A stretch of DNA of 6,189 nt from Pirellulales bacterium. GTDB lineage: Bacteria > Planctomycetota > Planctomycetia > Pirellulales > Thermoguttaceae. How positions within the stretch are numbered: the stretch's first letter is position 1; each line of letters starts with the position of its first letter. Under the pieces are notes generated by a model, which worked only from the letters and a program-made list of their open reading frames with translations, was not told the DNA's origin and made no database searches. The stretch lies in assembly GCA_030607895.1 (NCBI GenBank), contig JAUWJC010000267.1, positions 1-6,189 on the forward strand, written 5' to 3'. Shown in pieces: positions 1 to 5,620 of this stretch. The translations under genes were made by a program, and so were the position numbers.

Positions 1-48
1 CGAAAAATCATCGATCTAGCCAAAAGCCTCATGACGTTGGCCACCTAA
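1..48 (+). CDS. possible 3' end of an unidentified gene
   Basis: Frame 1 is open from the left edge to a TAA stop at 46-48 and reads RKIIDLAKSLMTLAT, which looks like an amphipathic C-terminal helix. The fragment is only 15 residues, so no family can be named, and chance is a real alternative: frame 3 is also open to a TGA a few bases further on. If real, the gene is convergent with the symporter gene, with about 340 bases between the two stops. Confidence 0.25.
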   Translation, partial: RKIIDLAKSLMTLAT

Positions 49-390
49 CCTGAAACAGTTTTCAGAAAGTGCAGTAACTCGTTGTGGCGTGGAGAGTTAC
101 AGCGGCGAATGTCGCAAGAAAACTCCCCTTGACAAGAGCTTCGGCAAGGTAAGATCGCCATGACCCGGTGCTGTAAGTTGAGGGTACATAACAACTTGCA
201 ACCGCACATGTCGGCCGGCGGGAATTTATGGACGGCTGAAGCATACGTCCAAATGCCCAACAATTCGCAAAACCCCGGGAAAACGGCACTTGCCGGCGGA
301 CGTACATGCCTGGGAGACCGGCATCGTGGAGTTTCGGCAGCAGACCCGGGAGGCCGATTGATACAAGGTGACGCCTGGAGTTTGAGACAG
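49..390. other. intergenic stretch without a supported gene
   Basis: This stretch follows the symporter stop on the - strand. Open frames cross it on both strands, but their translations are rich in Cys, Arg, Pro and Ser, lack any recognisable motif, and the longest ones run into the symporter gene in another frame. Apart from one imperfect stem-loop (71-103) and a minor one (ATGCC 306-310 with GGCAT 320-324), I see no tRNA, repeat or clear terminator with a T-run. A TTGACA at 129-134 followed by TAAGAT at 150-155 has a 15-base spacer and no gene behind it, so it is probably chance. Confidence 0.6.
71..103. other. imperfect stem-loop in the convergent intergenic region
   Basis: GTAACTC at 74-80 pairs with GAGTTAC at 94-100. 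The stem continues past one A-A mismatch (73/101) with GC 71-72 against GC 102-103, giving nine pairs around a 13-base loop. It lies 23 bases after the TAA at 46-48 and about 290 bases past the symporter stop. No T-run follows on either strand, so an intrinsic terminator is not demonstrated; a role in 3'-end protection or factor-dependent termination is possible but unproven. Confidence 0.35.
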
Positions 391-2178
391 TCAGTCAATC
401 GCCATGCCTTCATTCTCCTCAGGCAAGCTCTTGTACCAGGTGAAATACAAGATAACGGCACAAAGAGCGACCGCCACGAGAGTCAGAACAAAGGCTGTCC
501 ACTGCTTGGTGCAGGCATAGCAGCTTGACATGAACAGACAGTGCAGGCCCGCACCGGCGATCACGGCGGAAAGCAGGTCGTTGGCGAACGAATCGCTGGG
601 CGTGTCGGGGTCCTCCGCCAGGACGGCCGCCTTGACCGGTCCCCACGCACCGGGTGGCCGGATCCGGCGGTAGAAATCCTTGAGCGTGTCAAGTTCGGTG
701 GGTGGGGTCACCGCGGAAGCGATTACGCACGTGAGGACGCTGATCGCCAAAAGTACGAAGAAGCTCACATAGACCGGTACGTCGGCAAACCAAATCGCCG
801 AGACGATGGCAGAACCCACGCCAAACAGGGTTCCGACCGCGTATCCCCAACCGTTGAACCGCCACCAGAACCAACGCAAGACGTTGGGCATCAGAACGGC
901 CGTGCCCAGGATTATCATTATCCAGGCGAAGATCGTGTCGATATGTTTTGCCTGCATTCCCACCAGAATGCCGGCCACGATTAACAGCAGGCTGGCGCCG
1001 CGGCTGGCCCAAATCAACTCGCGGCTGCCGGCTTTGCGTCTAAGGAATTGCTGGTATCCATCGCGAACCAGATAGGACGCTCCCGCATTGACGGTCGAAG
1101 AGAAAGTCGACATGAACGCCGAGAGCAGCCCAGCCAGCACCAACCCTTTGATCCCCACCGGCAGCATGGTTCCGATGACCACGGGATAGAGCTTTTCGGG
1201 ATGTGGCAGGTTGCCGCCCCATTTGATCAGGCCGATCACGCCGACCGCGGCCGAGACCATGAACATGGGCGTCATTGCCACACCCCAGAGCATTCCGGCC
1301 TTGCCGGCCTCGCGCGGACTGCGTGCCGCCAGGAACCGCTGCATGTCGTAGAGCTGTTGCGGCCCCCCGAGAGAAAGAAACAACCCCTTGGCCACCCAAA
1401 CAATCGAAAGCAGCAGAAACAGGCGGTAGCCGGAAGTCATCTCCCAGTTGCACAGGTGGTCCCAAGACCACATTGGCGTAAAGCCGAACCACTCGGCCGG
1501 AACTTCGGCAGCCAGGGCTTCGTAAGAACTCATCCCCCGGGCCATCGCAATCAGGACCACCGACCCCAGCAGGATCAAAAAGAACTGAATCATGCCGGTC
1601 AGAACTACGCCGGACAGTGCGCCGGTAATCGTGTAGATGGCCGGCAGCCCCATCAGCGTGATGGCCAGCGTGTGAGGCGAAAACTGCGGGACGAAGACGT
1701 GGAAGAACTGGCCGCACCCATATTCGGCGAAACCGATGAAGGCAACGGCAACCACCACGGCCATGACGGCATAGGCAGTTCGGGCGAATTGGCCCGCCGG
1801 CCCATCACCGAAACGGATGACCATCCACTCCGCCCCGGTCATCACCTTGCTGCGCCTGAGCCACTTTCCCATGAAGGCGGCGAAACAGGCCATCGTAATG
1901 AATCCCCATTCCCATTGAATCCACAAGAACCGCTGACCCATGATGTAGAAAAAGGCGATCGTCCACATCACGCCCGTAACATCGAAATAGGAAGCGGTGC
2001 CGGACAGCCCAAGGAGCCACCAGGGCATATTGCGGCCGCCGAGGAAATACGAATCGATATTACGGGAAGACAGCCGCGTGAGGGAAACACCCGCCACGAC
2101 AATTACGACCAGATAGACGGCGATCACTGCCAGATCGACCCGGCCGACGGTAATCGGTTCCAGACTGAGTGGATCCAC
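391..2178 (-). CDS. sodium:solute symporter (SSS family), 595 aa
   Basis: This is an integral inner-membrane transporter expected to couple inward Na+ flow to uptake of a sugar or other small solute. The LeuT-fold SSS family is recognisable from several stretches: a first membrane segment at about residues 14-34, the loop SYFLGGRNMPWW (43-54), and AFMSTFSSTVNAGASYLVRDGYQ (354-376), the family's TM8 region with its Ser/Thr-rich Na+-site stretch. About 13 to 15 hydrophobic segments are visible. The length fits SSS members with extra C-terminal helices (about 533-582), separated from the core by a hydrophilic linker (about 491-530). The C-terminal part has a cysteine cluster (C547, C553, C556). 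The start is GTG; the next useful Met (M51) would delete the first membrane helix. It begins 4 bases after the hydrolase stop, so the two genes are almost certainly co-transcribed and probably translationally coupled. Substrate cannot be read from sequence; the neighbour suggests a sugar. It ends with TGA at 391-393. Confidence 0.95.
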   Translation of the reverse strand: MDPLSLEPITVGRVDLAVIAVYLVVIVVAGVSLTRLSSRNIDSYFLGGRNMPWWLLGLSGTASYFDVTGVMWTIAFFYIMGQRFLWIQWEWGFITMACFAAFMGKWLRRSKVMTGAEWMVIRFGDGPAGQFARTAYAVMAVVVAVAFIGFAEYGCGQFFHVFVPQFSPHTLAITLMGLPAIYTITGALSGVVLTGMIQFFLILLGSVVLIAMARGMSSYEALAAEVPAEWFGFTPMWSWDHLCNWEMTSGYRLFLLLSIVWVAKGLFLSLGGPQQLYDMQRFLAARSPREAGKAGMLWGVAMTPMFMVSAAVGVIGLIKWGGNLPHPEKLYPVVIGTMLPVGIKGLVLAGLLSAFMSTFSSTVNAGASYLVRDGYQQFLRRKAGSRELIWASRGASLLLIVAGILVGMQAKHIDTIFAWIMIILGTAVLMPNVLRWFWWRFNGWGYAVGTLFGVGSAIVSAIWFADVPVYVSFFVLLAISVLTCVIASAVTPPTELDTLKDFYRRIRPPGAWGPVKAAVLAEDPDTPSDSFANDLLSAVIAGAGLHCLFMSSCYACTKQWTAFVLTLVAVALCAVILYFTWYKSLPEENEGMAID

Positions 2179-2182
2179 GTCA

Positions 2183-4831
2183 TCACCCCGGGGTGTTAAC
2201 CAACAGGAAGAAATGGCGTCCTTCCCGTGGTACTTGCAAAGTCATGGTACTCTTAAACTCTTCTTGTAATGCAATTCTTTTCGCGGCGAGGTCAAAAAGC
2301 CGAAGAGACAATTTGCCGGCCGGGAAGTTCTGCAGCACGATCTTGTCCGAATTCTCATGCTGTGGACTTGTCCTTCGGATAAGGGCCAGCAACGTTCGCC
2401 GGTCCTCGCTCCAGGAGTAGTTTGCCGCAAAACCCTCAGGCAGCCGTAGCGGCATCTCCGCCTTGAGTGCATCGGGCAGCGTGCCGCCATCGGAAACAAA
2501 CGCCAGTTCACGGAATGGTTCCCGCGCGTCGATTGTGAACAATGTGCCGGCCGGGACCGGATCGTCCTGCCAGACGTAGGCGCACTCCAGCGGGATTTTC
2601 GACAGCACTTTCTCGTAGCGGAACAGTGAAGCCCGGCCTTTCATCGGCCACATCAATTCCGGACCGATGCGGATGGCAAGCCGTGGGGTCTTAAAAGGTT
2701 TCGACCAATCCACCGCCCGACGCACTCGCTCGAAAACCACTCGTTCATCCTCGACGACCCGCTCTTCCCAGGTGAGCAGGATCGGATTGCGATGGGCCAG
2801 TCCGGTGTAGATCGTCTCGCGGACTTGCTCCCGATACCAATCGATCGGCCTGTCGACGTTCATGTACTGAGGCTCACTGCCCGGCGCGCTGCCGTAAAAA
2901 CACCCCTCGCCCATGAACAAGTCGCCGATTGCCGCAAGCTTGAATTGCACGCCGATGCTTTCGGGTGGCTGTGCCCATTGCGCGCCGATCTCGGGCGTCC
3001 GTGGCCCTGGCCGTTCGATAGGATAGGTTCGCATGCCGCCCACCTGCGGTTTCCAGCCGGTTTCGCGGTAGTAGTTCGGATTCTTGGTCATCGCATTGAA
3101 AGGTTCGCAAAGAAACAGGTGATTACGGTCATCAGCCGTGAGCCTATCGTGAACCATGTTGACAAAAAGCTTGCCGCAAGTCCTGTCTCCCTCGCCGGAG
3201 GCCGTAAAGCCCGAGATGATCGTCTCGTCGCGCAGCACGGCTGCAAGCTGGGCCAGATAGTCACCGAACATCTGGAAGAACTTGGATTGCGCGTCTTCGT
3301 AATCGCTGAGTTTGTATCCTGCTTCGACATACCGGGCGTAGGTTGGACTCTCGCGGCCCAGCGGATAATGGCTCACCGCCAGGTGGACGTACAGCCCGTG
3401 GCGCCCGGCCACCTCGCACACCTTGGCCAAATGCTCGGCGTAATAGGGTGAGAGCCGGCCGGCGGCGTCGAACCGGGGCCACCACAGCCAAGCCGAACAG
3501 AGATGCACCATCCGCCAGCCGCACCGCTGGAGGTACGCATAGTCGGCGTCGAGTTCGGCCTCGGTCAGCGATTCCCACCAGTGGAAGCCGTAGTCCGGAT
3601 TGTCCTCATCGGCAATTGCGGCGTCCCACTGCTGTTGGCCGTGGAGCAACGATTCCCGCGGCGTACCGATGCCCTTGAAGATCAACTGGCCGCGGTACGA
3701 GCCGGTGATTGGGCCGAGCGGTTTTCCACGTTGAGTCAACAGTTTGAACTTCGGATCGTAACCGACGAACTGCCCGTCGGTGACACGAACGTTCAACGTC
3801 GAGGTGGCCGTTTTCCGGGGGTCGTCTTTCCAGACGGCGCGGAGTGTGACCTTGTGCTGCCCGACGGGCACATCATGTACGACTGCTTTCCAAATCCCGT
3901 CGCCGACTTCCGAAAGCCCCATCGTTTCTTTGCCGAGCGAGGCAGTCACCTCGACCGTCTCCTTGCCGAGTCGCTCTGCATCGCGGTCGAGCACCACCGC
4001 GTAGATCGGCACGCCTTCGGCGTTCGAGCGCCCGATCGTCCGGATGATCGGCAACGAGGGGACAATCACCTCGCCGCCCTCCAGCCGAAGCCGGAAAACC
4101 ACGCTCGCTTCTTCCTTTGGATCCTCGGTCCAAAGGGCCACGAAGAAATTCATTTCGGCGAAATGGTGGTCGTAGCCCTTATCGCGGTAGAGTTTCAGGA
4201 TGTCTACGCTCAACTTGCCCGGCCCCGATTGCCAGGGACTTGTGTACAGCGGCGGACCGCCGCGGCCCTTGACCACGGCGATGAACTGCCACGGGTGTGT
4301 GGCCTCCTTCACTTCGAGTTCGGCCCGGGGATGCTGCTCGATCTGGAACTGTAGCGGCGGCAGCGCGGCGTGGTCCCACTCACACTTCCGGTCCTTCTTT
4401 ACGAAGCGAGTGAATTGGTCGTCGACCTCGGCCAGTTCGCCCGTCTTGCCGACGTACCATCGCGAGACCTGCCCCTTGCCGGTCAACAGCAAGGGTGACT
4501 GGTCGGAGTAACATAGAATCGCACCGTCGACGCCGGTCTTGCCGTCGAGCCAGACCATCGCCCGATTGAAGACCCAGGAGTCGCGCATTCCGTGATATGG
4601 TTGAGTCGTTTCTTGATTTCGCGCGAGGTGATAATGACGCCAGTTACCGGGCTTTGTAGGACGCCATGCATCGCGCTTTGCGTAATATTTTGGTTTTTTC
4701 CCGTCGCGTACAAAGTAAAAGTCATCGTCGTCGTAGGCACTAATGGTAACCGGCACGGAGGGGGAGGCCGCCACCACCGGGGCAAGAAGGCAGAAAGACG
4801 CGATCAACGTACTGATGGCTGTTCGGTACAT
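2183..4831 (-). CDS. secreted multi-domain protein, putative clan GH-A-like glycoside hydrolase, 882 aa
   Basis: This is probably an exported enzyme cleaving a glycan outside the cytoplasm. Residues 1-22 form a signal peptide: MYRT start, hydrophobic core ISTLIASFCLLAPVV, likely cleavage after the VVA/AA near 21-22. Residues 25-270 look like beta-rich accessory or carbohydrate-binding domains, and 273-353 like an Ig/FN3-type module ending in NVRVTDG. Residues 375-712 read as a TIM barrel. Strand-like GWRMVHLCSAW (438-448) and GLYVHLAVSHYP (479-490) precede IISGFTASGEGD (538-549), whose E547 fits the strand-4 acid/base. LFMGEGCFYG (638-647) supplies E642 as a candidate strand-7 nucleophile, and ILLTWEE (684-690) the strand-8 Trp. 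Residues 740-880 form a C-terminal beta domain typical of such enzymes. The ATG at 4831 is chosen over an ATG 14 codons upstream because it gives a clean signal peptide and has AAGGGA eight bases upstream; the upstream start would also lie ahead of the predicted RNA start. The exact GH family and substrate are not recognised. Barrel and catalytic assignments are inference by pattern, not alignment. Confidence 0.85.
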   Translation of the reverse strand: MYRTAISTLIASFCLLAPVVAASPSVPVTISAYDDDDFYFVRDGKKPKYYAKRDAWRPTKPGNWRHYHLARNQETTQPYHGMRDSWVFNRAMVWLDGKTGVDGAILCYSDQSPLLLTGKGQVSRWYVGKTGELAEVDDQFTRFVKKDRKCEWDHAALPPLQFQIEQHPRAELEVKEATHPWQFIAVVKGRGGPPLYTSPWQSGPGKLSVDILKLYRDKGYDHHFAEMNFFVALWTEDPKEEASVVFRLRLEGGEVIVPSLPIIRTIGRSNAEGVPIYAVVLDRDAERLGKETVEVTASLGKETMGLSEVGDGIWKAVVHDVPVGQHKVTLRAVWKDDPRKTATSTLNVRVTDGQFVGYDPKFKLLTQRGKPLGPITGSYRGQLIFKGIGTPRESLLHGQQQWDAAIADEDNPDYGFHWWESLTEAELDADYAYLQRCGWRMVHLCSAWLWWPRFDAAGRLSPYYAEHLAKVCEVAGRHGLYVHLAVSHYPLGRESPTYARYVEAGYKLSDYEDAQSKFFQMFGDYLAQLAAVLRDETIISGFTASGEGDRTCGKLFVNMVHDRLTADDRNHLFLCEPFNAMTKNPNYYRETGWKPQVGGMRTYPIERPGPRTPEIGAQWAQPPESIGVQFKLAAIGDLFMGEGCFYGSAPGSEPQYMNVDRPIDWYREQVRETIYTGLAHRNPILLTWEERVVEDERVVFERVRRAVDWSKPFKTPRLAIRIGPELMWPMKGRASLFRYEKVLSKIPLECAYVWQDDPVPAGTLFTIDAREPFRELAFVSDGGTLPDALKAEMPLRLPEGFAANYSWSEDRRTLLALIRRTSPQHENSDKIVLQNFPAGKLSLRLFDLAAKRIALQEEFKSTMTLQVPREGRHFFLLVNTPG
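2184..2195. repeat. 12-bp perfect palindrome at the hydrolase/symporter junction
   Basis: CACCCCGGGGTG is its own reverse complement. It covers the last codons and part of the stop of the hydrolase gene and lies 5 bases beyond the symporter GTG start codon, where a ribosome binding site would be. In RNA it can form only a short hairpin (CACC/GGTG around CCGG) or pair between molecules. It may weakly mask the symporter start so that translation depends on ribosomes finishing the upstream gene. It could equally be a by-product of the Pro and Gly codons there. Confidence 0.5.
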
Positions 4832-4839
4832 GTTCGAAT

Positions 4840-4846
4840 TCCCTTT
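4840..4846 (-). promoter_or_regulatory. ribosome binding site of the hydrolase gene
   Basis: AAAGGGA on the - strand lies eight bases before the ATG at 4831. It supports the 882-residue start over the ATG 14 codons upstream. Confidence 0.7.
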
Positions 4847-4864
4847 GTGCTGGTATGGACCCCA

Positions 4865-4893
4865 TTGACACAAAACCAGCCGTATTATATATT
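4865..4893 (+). promoter_or_regulatory. sigma70-type promoter for the XRE-cupin gene
   Basis: TTGACA (4865-4870) is a perfect -35 box. After a 17-base spacer comes TATATT (4888-4893), a five-of-six -10 box. Transcription would start near 4900, leaving a leader of about 25 bases before the ATG at 4925. The -10 box overlaps that of the opposing promoter by two bases, and the AGACGTCT palindrome begins directly after it, covering the predicted start site. Confidence 0.75.
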
Positions 4894-4911
4894 AGACGTC
4901 TGTTTAGTCAA
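4884..4911 (-). promoter_or_regulatory. sigma70-type promoter for the hydrolase-symporter pair
   Basis: On the - strand, TTGACT (complement of 4906-4911) and TATAAT (complement of 4884-4889) are separated by 16 bases, a near-consensus sigma70-type promoter. Transcription would start near 4877, about 46 bases before the hydrolase ATG at 4831. The AGACGTCT palindrome lies inside its spacer, where a bound protein would block polymerase. Confidence 0.75.
4894..4901. promoter_or_regulatory. candidate operator palindrome AGACGTCT
   Basis: A perfect 8-bp palindrome occupies the spacer of the leftward promoter and the predicted start site of the rightward one. XRE-type regulators usually bind short symmetric sites as dimers, and the adjacent gene encodes such a regulator, so this is the best candidate for its site. 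A second, wider symmetry, ATTGAC (4864-4869) with GTCAAT (4907-4912), is mostly explained by the two -35 boxes. Binding by the XRE protein is inference. Confidence 0.5.
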
Positions 4912-4924
4912 TAGGCTGCGATTC

Positions 4925-5473
4925 ATGAAAATCGACGTTGCACAGCGTATCCAGGTTTTGCGGAAGCGGTGCGGGATGTCGATCCGGCAGTTGGCGGGAT
5001 TCGCCAAGGTGACGCCGGGAATCATTTCGTGCATCGAACGCGGCAAAAACTCTCCAAGTATCGCCACGTTGCAGAAAATCCTCAACGCTCTCGGCACGGA
5101 CCTGGCTACTTTCTTCTCCGATGAGAAAGAGAAGGAAGAAGGGCCGGTTTTCTTTCGTGAGCACATGCGTGCGATAAGCGACGGTGAGCGCAACTATACG
5201 ATCGTCTTTCCCAGGACGCCGGGGATTGGCGTGGAAATGTTCGACGAGCACATCTATCCCGCCAAACGCCGGCCGCCGCTGGAGACCTTGAAGTGCGACG
5301 TGGCCGGTTGCATCATTTCCGGCAGCCTGGTGTTGGAGATCAAGGGCCGCAAAAAACAGACCTTGCGGCCCGGCGATGCCTTTTACGTTTCCAAGGGACA
5401 AGAACACCGCGGGTTCGCTGCCAGCAATGAGCCGGTAAGATTGATTACCGTGTACTACCCCGGCAAGTACTAA
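4925..5473 (+). CDS. XRE-family transcriptional regulator with C-terminal cupin domain, 182 aa
   Basis: This is a cytoplasmic DNA-binding regulator, likely a dimer, that senses a small ligand through its cupin barrel. Residues 6-64 form an HTH_3 (Cro/CI-type) domain: RIQVLRKRCGMSIRQLAGFA, then VTPGIISCIERGKNSPS and TLQKILNALGTDLATFF. A charged linker (DEKEKEEG, 66-73) leads to the cupin, about 100-180. Cupin motif 2 is visible as PGDAFYVSKGQEH (149-161), with H161 kept. The usual HxH and Glu of motif 1 are absent around residues 118-133 (LETLKCDVAGCIISG), so a standard metal site is unlikely. Length is normal for XRE-cupin proteins. The ATG at 4925 is chosen because it gives the canonical HTH N-terminus; a longer in-frame reading from 4592 would cover the promoter and the opposite gene's signal peptide. 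TAGG at 4912-4915 is a weak ribosome site. It is divergent from the hydrolase operon, and it most likely controls that pair and itself. Ligand and sign of regulation are unknown. Confidence 0.93.
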   Translation: MKIDVAQRIQVLRKRCGMSIRQLAGFAKVTPGIISCIERGKNSPSIATLQKILNALGTDLATFFSDEKEKEEGPVFFREHMRAISDGERNYTIVFPRTPGIGVEMFDEHIYPAKRRPPLETLKCDVAGCIISGSLVLEIKGRKKQTLRPGDAFYVSKGQEHRGFAASNEPVRLITVYYPGKY

Positions 5474-5499
5474 AAGCGGTTGTCCGCGATGACAAAGTT

Positions 5500-5600
5500 G
5501 TAGGGTGGGTGCTTGCACCCACGCGATTTCTGTTTGGTAAACGTGGGTGCTTGCACCCACGCGATCTCTGCTTGGTAAACGTGGCAAGCACCCACCCTAC
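5500..5600. repeat. 101-bp MITE- or REP-like element with 17-bp perfect inverted ends
   Basis: The left end GTAGGGTGGGTGCTTGC (5500-5516) is matched exactly by its reverse complement at 5584-5600. Inside are two 38-bp tandem units (5505-5542 and 5543-5580) differing at only two positions (T/C at 5528/5566 and 5533/5571). Each carries the hairpin GTGGGTGCTTGCACCCAC (5505-5522 and 5543-5560). It encodes no protein and shows no obvious target duplication. The pattern fits a non-autonomous, hairpin-forming intergenic repeat. I recall similar GTAGGGTGGGT-type repeats scattered through many bacterial genomes, but copy number here cannot be judged from one window. It separates the regulator from the aminotransferase and may act as a partial terminator or transcript stabiliser. 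Confidence 0.85.
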
Positions 5601-5620
5601 GCAAAAGAAAGGATTTTGCG
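5600..5620 (+). promoter_or_regulatory. ribosome binding site in a small stem-loop before the aminotransferase
   Basis: AAAGGA (5608-5613) lies seven bases before the ATG at 5621 and is a strong Shine-Dalgarno match. It sits in or next to the 7-base loop of a stem formed by CGCAAAA (5600-5606) and TTTTGCG (5614-5620), the last base of which abuts the start codon. The first base of the stem is the last base of the repeat element. The stem is AT-rich and weak, so it would present the site rather than hide it. Confidence 0.6.

Noticed and set aside
129..155. Promoter TTGACA/TAAGAT on the + strand
   Set aside because: The spacer is 15 bases, the -10 matches only four of six positions, and no gene follows on that strand.
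45..528. Open frames of 81 to 138 codons on both strands at the left end
   Set aside because: Composition is random-like, there is no ribosome site or motif, and the longer ones overlap the symporter's C-terminal coding region.
1048..2199. Long + strand open frame (383 codons) antisense to the symporter
   Set aside because: Its translation is rich in His, Arg, Gln and Pro with no domain, as expected opposite a GC-rich membrane-protein gene, and the symporter reading is unmistakable.
3503..4354. + strand open frame of 283 codons inside the hydrolase gene
   Set aside because: It lies fully antisense to the hydrolase and shows no motif; high GC keeps stops rare in this frame.
4592..4924. N-terminal extension of the XRE-cupin protein by 111 codons
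   Set aside because: It would cover both promoters and run antisense to the hydrolase signal peptide. The HTH domain starts normally at the ATG at 4925.
5505..5561. Intrinsic terminators of the regulator gene
   Set aside because: The hairpins are strong, but no T-run follows either one, so standard intrinsic termination is not supported.
5500..5600. CRISPR array
   Set aside because: There are only two 38-bp units with no unique spacers between them, and the inverted ends fit a hairpin repeat element better.
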